Assembly (NCBI RefSeq): GCF_001306135.1
Contig: NZ_LGKP01000021.1
Span: 270,713 to 334,712 of the forward strand
DNA: 64,000 bases
Source: Herpetosiphon geysericola
GTDB lineage: Bacteria > Chloroflexota > Chloroflexia > Chloroflexales > Herpetosiphonaceae
Direction of reading: 5' to 3'
This document shows positions 10,316-18,502 of the stretch, piece by piece (position 1 is the stretch's first letter; every line of letters begins with the position of its first letter). The position numbers were made by a program, and so were the translations under genes. The notes beneath the pieces are model-generated. The model was not told where the DNA came from and ran no database searches. It saw only the letters and a program-made list of their open reading frames with translations.

Positions 10316-11407
10316 ATGGCGATTCGCAAAGTTGCAATTTTGACCAGTGGTGGCGATGCCCCCGGCTTAAACGGGGTTATTCGAGCATTTGTAAAATCGG
10401 CAGTTATTGAACATGGCTGGGAAGTAGTTGGCATTGAAGATGGCTTTGAGGGTTTGGTTGGCAAGCCGCGCCTGCGGCCTTTGGGGTTGAAAGAAGTGCG
10501 TGGCCTGCTTGGGCGCGGCGGTACCATCTTGGGCAGCACCAACAAAGGCAATTTTGGCTGGCGTAAAAATGCCCAAGGCGAGTTGGAGCGCAACGATGCA
10601 GCATATCAAGAGTTTGTGGCCAATGCCAAGGCCGAAGGCATCGATGCAGTCGTCGTGTTAGGTGGCGAAGGCAGTCAATCGATCGCCCACGATTTGGGTA
10701 ATTTTGGCTTGCCTGTGGTTGGTGTGCCCAAAACCATCGATAACGATTTGGTTGGCACCGACCAAACCTTCGGCTTTGATACCGCCATTGGAGTTGCGAC
10801 CGATGCCTTAGATCGTTTACACACCACCGCCGAGAGCCACGACCGCGTGATGGTGCTTGAAGTGATGGGGCGCCACGCAGGCTGGATCGCTTTGCACGCT
10901 GGCTTGGCAGGCGGCGTTGATGCAATTTTGATTCCTGAAATTCCGTTTGATTTACGCGCCTTGGCCCACAAAATTAACGAACGGGATTCGGTTGGCTCGT
11001 CGTTTAGCATCATTATTGTGGCTGAAGGCGCAATGCCAACCGGCGGCGAGGCGATTTACCAACGTGAAGGCTTGCTTGGCGGGATTGGCTATTATGTTGC
11101 TAACCAATTAGCTACATTAACCGACAAAGATACGCGGGCAGTGGTGTTGGGGCATATTCAACGTGGCGGATCGCCAACCCCAATCGATCGCATTTTGGCC
11201 TCGCGCTATGGAGTTGGCGCGGTTTGGGCCATCTCGCAAGGTCGCTTTGGGCAGTTGGTTGCAATCCAAAACGATCAATTGATTACCGTGCCATTGCTGG
11301 AATGTGCCAATAAAATTAAGCCAGTGCCAGTTGATGGTCAAATGGTGCGCACCGCCCGTTCGTTGGGCGTGGTTTTTGGCGATGAAGAACACCGCATCAA
11401 CCAATAG
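10316..11407 (+). CDS. pfkA: 6-phosphofructokinase
   Basis: Phosphorylates fructose 6-phosphate in glycolysis. N-terminal phosphate loop TSGGDAPGLN (10-19), donor motif GGEGS at 116-120, catalytic PKTIDND at 138-144 followed by GTDQTFGFDTA, then MVLEVMGRHAGWIA and GHIQRGGSPTPIDR. The donor-site Gly (GGEGS rather than GGxDx) predicts ATP rather than pyrophosphate as donor. PKTIDND is typical of the mixed group III/PPi-type lineage, and E replaces the usual D in GGDG. Length 363 aa fits that lineage. RBS AAGGAG lies 8 nt before the ATG. Confidence 0.92.
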   Translation: MAIRKVAILTSGGDAPGLNGVIRAFVKSAVIEHGWEVVGIEDGFEGLVGKPRLRPLGLKEVRGLLGRGGTILGSTNKGNFGWRKNAQGELERNDAAYQEFVANAKAEGIDAVVVLGGEGSQSIAHDLGNFGLPVVGVPKTIDNDLVGTDQTFGFDTAIGVATDALDRLHTTAESHDRVMVLEVMGRHAGWIALHAGLAGGVDAILIPEIPFDLRALAHKINERDSVGSSFSIIIVAEGAMPTGGEAIYQREGLLGGIGYYVANQLATLTDKDTRAVVLGHIQRGGSPTPIDRILASRYGVGAVWAISQGRFGQLVAIQNDQLITVPLLECANKIKPVPVDGQMVRTARSLGVVFGDEEHRINQ

Positions 11408-11417
11408 CTGCATTAAA

Positions 11418-11448
11418 CTCCCCTCGCTCGTAGCATGAGCGAGGGGAG
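11418..11448. terminator. Hairpin between convergent pfkA and the reductase gene
   Basis: Perfect inverted repeat CTCCCCTCGCTC / GAGCGAGGGGAG with a 7-nt loop, 10 nt after the pfkA stop and just before the end of the convergent gene. No clear T-run on either side, but its position fits a shared terminator. Confidence 0.7.
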
Positions 11449-11454
11449 CTTACA

Positions 11455-12417
11455 CTACAAAATCCCGTAGCGAGCGCGCCAAAAATCGAGCACTTCTTGG
11501 ACGATTTGCTCCATGCCAATGTGTGGCTCCCAGCCAGTCGCATCGCGCAACTTGCGATTATCGCCCTGCAAAATTGGCTCATCGACAGGCCGCAAACGGC
11601 TTGGATCGAGCCTGACTTCGATTGGCACGCGGCCAAAACGCCGCACCAACTCAACAATATCGCCAATCCGCGTTGCCACGCCAGAACAAAGATTATAGAC
11701 CTCGCCAGCTGGGGCTTTTTCGAGCAGCAACCACAAGGCCCGCGCCACATCGCTGAAATGGCTAAAATCGCGCTGCGGCTCCAAATTGCCAACATGCATC
11801 ACTGGCTCGCTCTGGCCCGCTTCGATTGCCGCCATTTGCTGGCAAAAAGTCTGAATCGAACAGCGATCGCCTTGGCGTGGCCCAACGTGATTGAATGAGC
11901 GGGTGACAATCACATGCAAGCCATACGATTGATGATATTGCAAGCCCAACATTTCGGCGGCGGCTTTGCTCACGCCATACGGGCTGCCTGGGCGCAATGG
12001 GTGGCTCTCTTTAATTGGCACATCAGCAGGATTAACGATGCCATATTGGGCGCTGGTGCAGGCAATGTGCAAACGAGCTTGGGGTGCGTTGGTGCGCAAG
12101 GCCTCTAAAATGTTCAACGTGCCTTCGGTGTTGGCCCGCAAGGTGGTGACTGGCGCATCCCACGAGGCGCTGGGGTAGCTTTGCGCCGCAAGGTGAAACA
12201 CCCGATCTGGCTGAACGCGGCGGATCAGGGTTGCCATCGAAAAACTATCTTCAATATCACCTTCGTGCAAGGTTACGTTGCCCTGCAAATGCTCAATCGG
12301 GCGTGGATCAGAGCGCCAACGCTTGAGCGCATGAATTTCAAGATCGGGCAAGGTTAATAAATAATCTGCCAGAAAACTACCAACTGGCCCAGTAATGCCA
12401 GTAATTAAAACACGCAT
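11455..12417 (-). CDS. NAD-dependent sugar epimerase/dehydratase, GDP-4-dehydro-6-deoxy-D-mannose reductase-like
   Basis: 320-aa extended short-chain dehydrogenase. Cofactor loop GITGPVG (7-13), catalytic Ser in TSAQYG (S122) and YGVSK (Y147, K151). HVGPRQGD and PQRDFSHFSDVARA are typical of the GMD/RMD group. The best guess is Rmd, which reduces the 4-keto product of GMD to GDP-D-rhamnose; a GMD gene is present at 61-62 kb. The start ATG overlaps the TGA of manA (TGATG), so the two genes are translationally coupled. GDP-mannose 4,6-dehydratase activity cannot be excluded. Confidence 0.82.
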   Translation of the reverse strand: MRVLITGITGPVGSFLADYLLTLPDLEIHALKRWRSDPRPIEHLQGNVTLHEGDIEDSFSMATLIRRVQPDRVFHLAAQSYPSASWDAPVTTLRANTEGTLNILEALRTNAPQARLHIACTSAQYGIVNPADVPIKESHPLRPGSPYGVSKAAAEMLGLQYHQSYGLHVIVTRSFNHVGPRQGDRCSIQTFCQQMAAIEAGQSEPVMHVGNLEPQRDFSHFSDVARALWLLLEKAPAGEVYNLCSGVATRIGDIVELVRRFGRVPIEVRLDPSRLRPVDEPILQGDNRKLRDATGWEPHIGMEQIVQEVLDFWRARYGIL

Positions 12418-13388
12418 CAGAGTTCCTCAGTAGGTACGTAACAGCGCAGCAAGGTCACTGAGTTGGCAACTTCGTAGGTGTATGCGCCCAAGCTTGCTGG
12501 CAAAACCAAGGTTGTGCCCAGCGTTAGCTCCCAAACCCCGTGGAATGAGCGCAAGGTGGCCGAGCCATCGATCACGGTGATAATTTCAAAGCTGGTTGGC
12601 AGGGTCGCCGAATCGGCCCGCCCATGCAATTGCCAACGCTCCATGGCAAAGTAGCGACATTTAACCAACAGGGTGCGGCGCGAATCAAGCTGGGTTGGCG
12701 GGGTTTCAGCAGGCTCAGCGGCGCGATAATCGAGCACATCAAGCGCCCGTTCGATGTGCATTTCCCGTGGTCGGCCATAATCGTAAATCCGATAGGTCAG
12801 ATCGGAGGTTTGCTGAATTTCAAACAGCATCACGCCAGCATTAATTGCGTGGATCGTACCAGCAGGCACAAAAATCGTGGTTCCGGCGTGGGCTGGCACC
12901 GAGCGCAACAGTTCGGGCAAGCGCTCAGCTTCGATCAATTGGTTGCATTCTTCGCGGCTGGTTGCGCGCTTAAAGCCATGAATCAACTGAGCGTTGACTT
13001 CGGTTTGCAGCAAATACCAGGCTTCGGTTTTGCCGTTGAAGCCAGTCGCGGCCTCGACCGTATGGGCATACTCATCGTCGGGATGCACTTGCACCGACAG
13101 ATGATCGGCGGCATCGATAAATTTGGCTAGCAGTGGAAACTGGCTGCCTGAGCGCTCAAATGAGACGCTACCAAGCAACAATGCGCCGTATTGCTCGGCC
13201 ACAGCGGCCAAGGTTTGGCCTTGTAGTGGGCCATCAGCGATGCGATTTTCTGCATAGACCAACCAAATTTCGCCGAGTGGGCTTGGGGCAGCGGGCAAAT
13301 TCAGCCATTGAGCCAAGCGATTGCCGCCCCAAACACGGCTATCGTAGCGGGCTTCAAGTTGGAGAGGTGGTAAAGTTTTGGCTTCCAT
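12417..13388 (-). CDS. manA: Mannose-6-phosphate isomerase, class I
   Basis: Zinc enzyme that interconverts fructose 6-phosphate and mannose 6-phosphate, feeding GDP-mannose synthesis. Family marks: YDSRVWGGNRLAQWL, zinc-binding QVHPDDEYAH, GKTEAWYLL, FVPAGTIHAINAG and QQTSDLTYRIYDYGR. 323 aa is the short Bacillus-type class I form. It is upstream of and coupled to the RMD-like reductase by a TGATG overlap, which supports a GDP-deoxyhexose function for the pair. Confidence 0.92.
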   Translation of the reverse strand: MEAKTLPPLQLEARYDSRVWGGNRLAQWLNLPAAPSPLGEIWLVYAENRIADGPLQGQTLAAVAEQYGALLLGSVSFERSGSQFPLLAKFIDAADHLSVQVHPDDEYAHTVEAATGFNGKTEAWYLLQTEVNAQLIHGFKRATSREECNQLIEAERLPELLRSVPAHAGTTIFVPAGTIHAINAGVMLFEIQQTSDLTYRIYDYGRPREMHIERALDVLDYRAAEPAETPPTQLDSRRTLLVKCRYFAMERWQLHGRADSATLPTSFEIITVIDGSATLRSFHGVWELTLGTTLVLPASLGAYTYEVANSVTLLRCYVPTEEL

Positions 13389-13464
13389 AATTTAATACTT
13401 CTTCGCGATCGCAACGACGCTGAGGATCACCCCAGCGCCGCTCCTGAGATCAATCGTGATAATG

Positions 13465-14550
13465 CTAGCGATGAATAAAACTTGTCCAAGTGCGATATTC
13501 GCGGCCTTCAAACGTCGCAACAACTTCAACCGGAATCGTGCCAATTGGCAGATCGCGCACATGGAACACAAAACTGGCAGTGCCATCAAGCCCGGTTGTA
13601 TGGCCAGTGCCTGGAATCCGTTCGTTGCCAATATAGCGGTAGATATTGACAAACGCTGGGTGCGCAGCCTCGCCATTGACAATCAGGCGCACACAAACAA
13701 CTTCATCTTCTGGCGGGCTAACTTCAGGCAAGGTTGCCCAGGCTTGAATGCCTTCAACAGGCGCTGGCACATTGATATGACAAGGCCGATCTGGGAATGG
13801 CACATTGATAGGTATTGGCAAGACTGCTGTTGGAATGGCGGTTGGTTGAATTGGCTCTGGCGTCGGTGGGATTGGCACAACTGGCGTCGCGGTTGGCCGT
13901 GGTTGTTGCTCGCGATTGCGATATTCGACCCCCACCAAACCCAAAACAATCAAGTTGCTTTGGTGCAATTCCATGCGCCCGCGCTCAAACCATTGAAACG
14001 AAATAGGATTACCCGCCGAATCGCGCCCAATCAAAAGCGGACTAATTGGCAAGCCATAAATTTCGAGGCTGGTTGCGCCTGGCGTTGTGCCAACAGTTTC
14101 CCATTTGGTGCGAAACGGCTCACACACATTGAAGCCAGTGCGCTCAAAATAGCGGCAACCAGCCCGTGCAGTTTCGCGCTCGTGGCGCACAAGATACAGC
14201 TCTGCGCCTAAGCGACCAAGCTCGACTTCAAATTGGCGCGAGTGCTCAGGATGATATTCAAAGCGGGCACGCTCAAAATATTGCGCTGTAAAAATGCCAT
14301 TACTGGTTGTTTCGCGAATTTCAGCAGTAATTGGATAGCCGAATTGACTTAGACCGCCGTTGGTCTCCCAATAGCGCCGAAATGCCCCATTGATACAAAA
14401 GCCTGTTGTCGAAAAACAGAGCGGTTGTTCAACTGCAGGCGGATTATCATCTTCGGGATTTTGGGCGGCAACTGGTTGCCAGCGCCAACTTGCCACACTG
14501 ATACAGATGATCATCAAGCCTAGCCCAAAGGCGAGCCGCCAACGGTGCAT
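13465..14550 (-). CDS. Secreted or membrane-anchored protein with YWETNGGL-type repeats, unknown function
   Basis: 361 aa. The N-terminus has a signal peptide or anchor (basic start, hydrophobic residues 5-22, then PVAAQ). Residues 40-190 carry two or three related units around F-R-x-(Y/K)-WET-x-G, QFGYPI and QYFERARFEYHP, a pattern seen in Chloroflexota exported proteins. A Pro/Thr linker (about 200-250) leads to a C-terminal Ig-like beta domain with CVRLIVNGE and TTGLDGTASFVFHV. No enzyme motif is seen. Probably an extracytoplasmic binding or structural protein. Confidence 0.72.
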   Translation of the reverse strand: MHRWRLAFGLGLMIICISVASWRWQPVAAQNPEDDNPPAVEQPLCFSTTGFCINGAFRRYWETNGGLSQFGYPITAEIRETTSNGIFTAQYFERARFEYHPEHSRQFEVELGRLGAELYLVRHERETARAGCRYFERTGFNVCEPFRTKWETVGTTPGATSLEIYGLPISPLLIGRDSAGNPISFQWFERGRMELHQSNLIVLGLVGVEYRNREQQPRPTATPVVPIPPTPEPIQPTAIPTAVLPIPINVPFPDRPCHINVPAPVEGIQAWATLPEVSPPEDEVVCVRLIVNGEAAHPAFVNIYRYIGNERIPGTGHTTGLDGTASFVFHVRDLPIGTIPVEVVATFEGREYRTWTSFIHR

Positions 14551-14567
14551 ACGTCAATCCCCCTCAA

Positions 14568-15071
14568 CTATGGTTGGCTTGTTTGGACACTTAATGTTGT
14601 CAGGCGGGCGCGTAAGGCCAGCATTGCAGCTAAATTGCGCATCAAACGATAGCCAAAAATTGGATCGTGCTCACAATAATTCAGAATCTCAGTCTGTGAG
14701 ATGCAAATCACCCGCACGCCTGCATCGCCTGCTTGGAGACGGGCCGAACGCACCCCGCCATCGACCAGCGCCAATTCGCCGGCAATTTCATCGGCAAACA
14801 AGGTTGCCAATTTGCGCTCTGGCCCTTCCGACCCAATCGTTTTTGGGTCGAGCCAAACTTCCAAATGGCCCCGAATCACCACATACAGATCGTTTTCGCT
14901 GGCTTGTTGCGCCGAAAGCACAACCGCAGGGTCGAATTGCTGAATCTGGGCGTGATGAGCCAAAAAATCAAGATCAGCGGGGCGCATTTGTTCAAATAAC
15001 GGAACATCGGCCAAGCGCTGGGCGATTTCGGCTGGGGTTGGTTGCTCAGCTGAATCTGGGAGAAGTGCCAT
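14568..15071 (-). CDS. Cyclic nucleotide-binding-domain protein without DNA-binding domain
   Basis: 167 aa. After a short N-terminal helix (PTPAEIAQRLADVPLF) comes a CRP/CAP-like beta-roll: LFEQMRPADLDFLAHHAQIQQFDPAVVL, then DLYVVIRGHLEV, then DEIAGELALVDGGVRSARLQAG. The stretch FADEIAGELALVDGGVRSARL resembles the cNMP phosphate-binding cassette. No helix-turn-helix follows, so it is a stand-alone sensor or adaptor, not a CRP regulator. It ends 17 nt upstream of the secreted-protein gene and is likely cotranscribed with it. Confidence 0.82.
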   Translation of the reverse strand: MALLPDSAEQPTPAEIAQRLADVPLFEQMRPADLDFLAHHAQIQQFDPAVVLSAQQASENDLYVVIRGHLEVWLDPKTIGSEGPERKLATLFADEIAGELALVDGGVRSARLQAGDAGVRVICISQTEILNYCEHDPIFGYRLMRNLAAMLALRARLTTLSVQTSQP

Positions 15072-15347
15072 ATGGCCTCCAAACTAGGTTCATGCCTGTA
15101 TTCTAGCGGTTCTTGCAGCGATCAGCAACATTGCGCCAATTTTGGCGTACAATGCTGATAGACCATTGTTCATCCCCCCATATTGGCACCAAAATATGTT
15201 AATATCCCCATACTGCCGATTTTGGTGGGACTCTCGAACTATATCATGCGGCGCGATTATGGCATAGTCTGTGCTTTATAGCTAGCCATACACACAATTG
15301 GATTTAAAGAGACACAGTACAAACAACTAAAAATAGGAGGTCACAGG
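15072..15347. other. Divergent intergenic region
   Basis: No gene seen. It holds the promoters of the cNMP-domain gene (minus) and of the zinc-ribbon gene (plus). It includes a strong AGGAGG at 15335-15340 that fixes the GTG start of the latter. Confidence 0.6.
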
Positions 15348-15572
15348 GTGCACTGTCCTCATTGTAACGCACCCTGTCGCTACATAGGTGAGCAACGGGG
15401 CGCAGAAAAATATAGTCGTGGCCGGAAGATGTTGTTGTGGACGTGTGTTGCCTGTGGTTCAACATTAAGCCAATTAGTCGATAAAGACACGCCGATTCCG
15501 GCGGTTGGCACGCTTTCCTCACAGCAACAAACCAAAACAACCGTCGTTAGTGGTCGCTCTGCACGAGACTAA
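15348..15572 (+). CDS. Small zinc-ribbon protein
   Basis: 74-aa protein with CPHCNAPC near the N-terminus and CVAC at about residue 34, a two-CxxC zinc-ribbon arrangement in a basic context (KYSRGRKMLLWTCVACG). The polar C-terminus ends in SARD. Function unknown; such ribbons bind nucleic acids or proteins. GTG start with an ideal AGGAGG 7 nt upstream. The last 26 nt overlap the convergent ABC ATPase gene, which is odd for a conserved gene but common at convergent ends. Confidence 0.72.
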   Translation: MHCPHCNAPCRYIGEQRGAEKYSRGRKMLLWTCVACGSTLSQLVDKDTPIPAVGTLSSQQQTKTTVVSGRSARD

Positions 15573-16587
15573 GTTGCTGGGCATCAAATGTTAGGTCGAG
15601 AGTTTGGCCTTGGCTCAATTGATAGCTGCTTGGTACATCAAGCTGGAGCAATCCATGCTGATAGCGCCAATCGATTCGTTGATAACTGCCACGGAAACTC
15701 CGCTCAACAACTTGGCCTTGAACACTTGCGCTTGCTGGTGTGGCGATTTGGGCTGCTTCAGGCCGAATCAACAAATAAGCGGCATTGGTTTGCGAGCTTT
15801 GAATTTGGAATGGGCCTAAGTTGGTTTCCACCACTTGCAATTCAGGTCCGAGGCTGGTTTGCTGCTCAATTGGCAACAAATTGGTTAGGCTCAGAAAACG
15901 AGCAACAAAGGCGGTTTTGGGCTGCTGATAGATCGCTTGGGGTGTAGCAAGTTGGACAATCTGGCCTGCATTCATCACTGCCAAGCGATCAGCAACCACA
16001 AAGGCCTCGTTCTGATCATGAGTCACATAGATCGCCGTAACCTCTGCTGCCTTGATAATCTGGCGCAATTCCTCGGTTAAGCGTTCGCGCAAGGTTCGAT
16101 CCAACGATCCCAATGGTTCATCGAGCATCAATAATTGTGGGCGGGGCGCTAACGATCGGGCCAAGGCTACACGCTGGCGTTCGCCACCAGATAATTCCAA
16201 CACTGAACGCCGTTGATAACCCACCAAGCCCACTAGTTCCAACATTTCGGCTACCCGTTGTTGACGCTGGGCTTTGGCCATGCCTTCCATGCGCAAGCCA
16301 AATTCAATATTCTCGCCAACATTGCGATGTGGAAAGAGCGCCCAATCTTGAAACATGAGGCCAAAATTGCGCCGATGGATTGGAATGGGGTTGAGTGGCT
16401 GGCCATGCAACAACAACTGGCCTTGATCAGCAAATTCAAGGCCAGCAATAATCCGTAAGAGGGTTGATTTACCACAACCGCTGGGGCCAAGCAAGGCTAG
16501 AATTTCACCCCGATTGAGCGTTAGTTCAACATCACGTAAGACAAGTGTTTGTTCAAATTGCTTACGAATGCCTTGCATATGCAACAT
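15547..16587 (-). CDS. ABC transporter ATP-binding protein (PotA/FbpC-like)
   Basis: 346-aa ATPase of an importer. Walker A GPSGCGKST (34-42), Q-loop MFQDWALFPHRNV, signature LSGGERQRVALARSL (132-146), Walker B LLMLDEP (152-158), H-loop VTHDQNEA. A C-terminal TOBE-like beta domain follows from about residue 240. This architecture fits Fe(III), spermidine/putrescine, sulfate or thiamine importers. No permease or binding protein is adjacent. The gene starts 7 nt after the DUF11-protein stop and seems cotranscribed with it. It could energise permeases encoded elsewhere. Confidence 0.9.
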   Translation of the reverse strand: MLHMQGIRKQFEQTLVLRDVELTLNRGEILALLGPSGCGKSTLLRIIAGLEFADQGQLLLHGQPLNPIPIHRRNFGLMFQDWALFPHRNVGENIEFGLRMEGMAKAQRQQRVAEMLELVGLVGYQRRSVLELSGGERQRVALARSLAPRPQLLMLDEPLGSLDRTLRERLTEELRQIIKAAEVTAIYVTHDQNEAFVVADRLAVMNAGQIVQLATPQAIYQQPKTAFVARFLSLTNLLPIEQQTSLGPELQVVETNLGPFQIQSSQTNAAYLLIRPEAAQIATPASASVQGQVVERSFRGSYQRIDWRYQHGLLQLDVPSSYQLSQGQTLDLTFDAQQLSLVQSDH

Positions 16588-16594
16588 AGTTTAT

Positions 16595-17827
16595 TTATCC
16601 ACGACTGCGTTGAGTAAGGCCAATACCGAGCAGCAGTATAGCAAGAATCGCCGCACCAAGCCACCACGTGTTTTGCGAATTTGGGCCAGTGCTGGTATCT
16701 GGCAAGACTGCGGGAATAACCGTTGGCGTGGCGGTACTGCCGTTGCCTTGTTCTGGGGTAAGCGTAGCAATCGCCTCAATCGTAGCAGTGCTGCTAATTA
16801 CAATCGTGGGAGTCGTAATCACCACTTCGGTAGCACTTACCACGCTAGTCGCAGTTGCTTGATTAATTGCAGTGGCTGCTGGGGTCGGGCGCGGCGTGCG
16901 GGTTGGGGTTGCGGTAGCAGGCCCAGCAATAATTCGAATTGGCACATCGTCGGCAGCAGGCGCAAGATTGTTGCCAAAGCTATCGCCAGCACCAACTACC
17001 CGCGCGCTGTTGGTGGTTTGTTCAATGCCTTTCAGCGCAGTAAAGACTGTCGTGATTGAGATAAATTCGTTGGGTGGCAGGCGAACTGGGCGCGGCGGTG
17101 TCAGCAGATTAGCCCAGGTTAATTTGCCTGGCTCAAGCGTATCGGGCATTGGCTCCGAGGCGATAAATTGCAGCGCAGTTGGATCAAACGTATCTTCCAA
17201 TGGCAAGCTCACCACATCAACGAGGCCAGCATTTTGCACGCGAATCGTGAAGGTGATGCGTTGGCCAGCTTGCGGCAACACGCCTGCATCGAGGGTTTTT
17301 TCGAGCGGTGTTTGGCCGCCAACCGCTTCATTATCGTGCTCGGCCTCGCCATCGCCCACCAAATTGCCTAATGAATCGTAGGCATCGTGGGTTGCAGCGT
17401 GGTTAACCACCCGTGGCGAGGGGTGTTCAGCAGTAAAGCGCACCAAAATCACTACTTGCTCACCTGGCGCCAGCGGCCCTGTGGTTGCCAAAATATTATC
17501 CCAATTGATCACACCAGTGCTGGGGCTGTGGCTATCTTCTGCTGGCGTAGCGTTGATATAGGCCAAAACCGAGCGATCGTAGGTATCGACGACTGGCAAG
17601 GTGATGACAGTAGTATGCCAGTTATTGGTAATGGTGATTGCAAAGGTCAGGGTTTCGCCAACCATCACCACATTGCTCGATTTGAGCAAAGTTTTTTCAA
17701 CTCGCAAGCCATTGCTTTGGGCAGCCGCGGGGCGTACCGAACCTCCAAAAAACAAAACTCCGACTACCAACAGAAAAAGTGCGGTCGTGATGGCCAACAA
17801 TAATCCAAGTATGCGCGAACGAAGCAT
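16595..17827 (-). CDS. Surface protein with DUF11-type repeats and LPDTS-like C-terminal anchor
   Basis: 410-aa exported protein. Signal peptide at 1-37 (hydrophobic core, then PAAAQ). Two DUF11 beta-sandwich repeats of about 125 residues follow: VEKTLLKSSNVVMVGETLTF and LEKTLDAGVLPQAGQRITFT mark their starts. A Thr/Pro/Ala-rich stalk (about 290-370) leads to VLPDTSTG, then a membrane segment (WWLGAAILAILLLGIGL) and QRSRG. The LP-D-T motif, hydrophobic helix and basic tail form a sortase-like sorting signal. RBS AAGGAG lies 8 nt before the ATG. Likely a cell-surface structural protein. Confidence 0.85.
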   Translation of the reverse strand: MLRSRILGLLLAITTALFLLVVGVLFFGGSVRPAAAQSNGLRVEKTLLKSSNVVMVGETLTFAITITNNWHTTVITLPVVDTYDRSVLAYINATPAEDSHSPSTGVINWDNILATTGPLAPGEQVVILVRFTAEHPSPRVVNHAATHDAYDSLGNLVGDGEAEHDNEAVGGQTPLEKTLDAGVLPQAGQRITFTIRVQNAGLVDVVSLPLEDTFDPTALQFIASEPMPDTLEPGKLTWANLLTPPRPVRLPPNEFISITTVFTALKGIEQTTNSARVVGAGDSFGNNLAPAADDVPIRIIAGPATATPTRTPRPTPAATAINQATATSVVSATEVVITTPTIVISSTATIEAIATLTPEQGNGSTATPTVIPAVLPDTSTGPNSQNTWWLGAAILAILLLGIGLTQRSRG

Positions 17828-18502
17828 ACGTTTGCTCCTTGGCGAGAATTAAAAAGTGGTTAAATACTACCATAGAACGTATCTGGTGATGTTGGGGTGA
17901 GGAGATTGATCCACGAAGCGCACGAAGGACGGAAACCGCGAAGGACGCGAAGATCGCGAAGTTAAGTTTTTTCGCCACGAATTGCACGAATGATGATTGT
18001 TGTAGCCACAGATTAGCACAGATTATTGTTCCGATAGCCAATAGACTATAGCTTCCTATAGCCCTAATTTTTCTGCGCCGCTGCGTTAAAAGCTTGATCT
18101 ACGAACCGCACGAAGCTATATTTTTTAGCCACAGATTGCACAGATTCCACAAATGATTATGTTCACCACCCTTCCGTCCCGCCTCAAGGCGGGAGACGCA
18201 GGGGGTTTTCAGCCCCCTGCACCCCCAAATATTTACTTTTTGGATTATCTGTGTTTGTGCCAATGAGACAATATTTGCTCTACTCCGCTGCGTTAAAACC
18301 TAAGCCATGATTTTTGAGCCACAGATTGCACAGAATATTCAGATTATTGTTCCTATAGCCCACAGCCTATAGCCTGATCCCTCATCCATAATCTATATGT
18401 TCTCTGTTCTATGCTCTATGTTCTGACTACCCTTTTTGACATTCATCCGTGAGACGGGTAGAATCGCGATAGCCTACGAGTTCACTCGAACAGGAGTCAA
18501 TT
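17828..18502. repeat. Long repeat-rich intergenic region with a MITE-like core
   Basis: No gene. It contains CCACGAAGCGCACGAAGGAC and CCGCGAAGGACGCGAAGATC units, CCACAGATTAGCACAGATT units, a TGCGCCGCTGCGTTAAAA unit and TGTTCTATGCTCTATGTTCT. Inside, 18164-18206 (CACCACCCTTCCGTCCCGCC onwards, with the CCCGCCTCAAGGCGGG palindrome) is the inverse of 23178-23220, part of the MITE downstream. The purL ribosome site CAGGAG at 18491-18496 closes the region. Confidence 0.8.

Noticed and set aside
13456..14211. 251-aa ORF opposite the secreted-protein gene
   Set aside because: Rich in Trp/Asn/Arg as expected for a shadow frame; the minus-strand gene has a signal peptide and recognised repeats.
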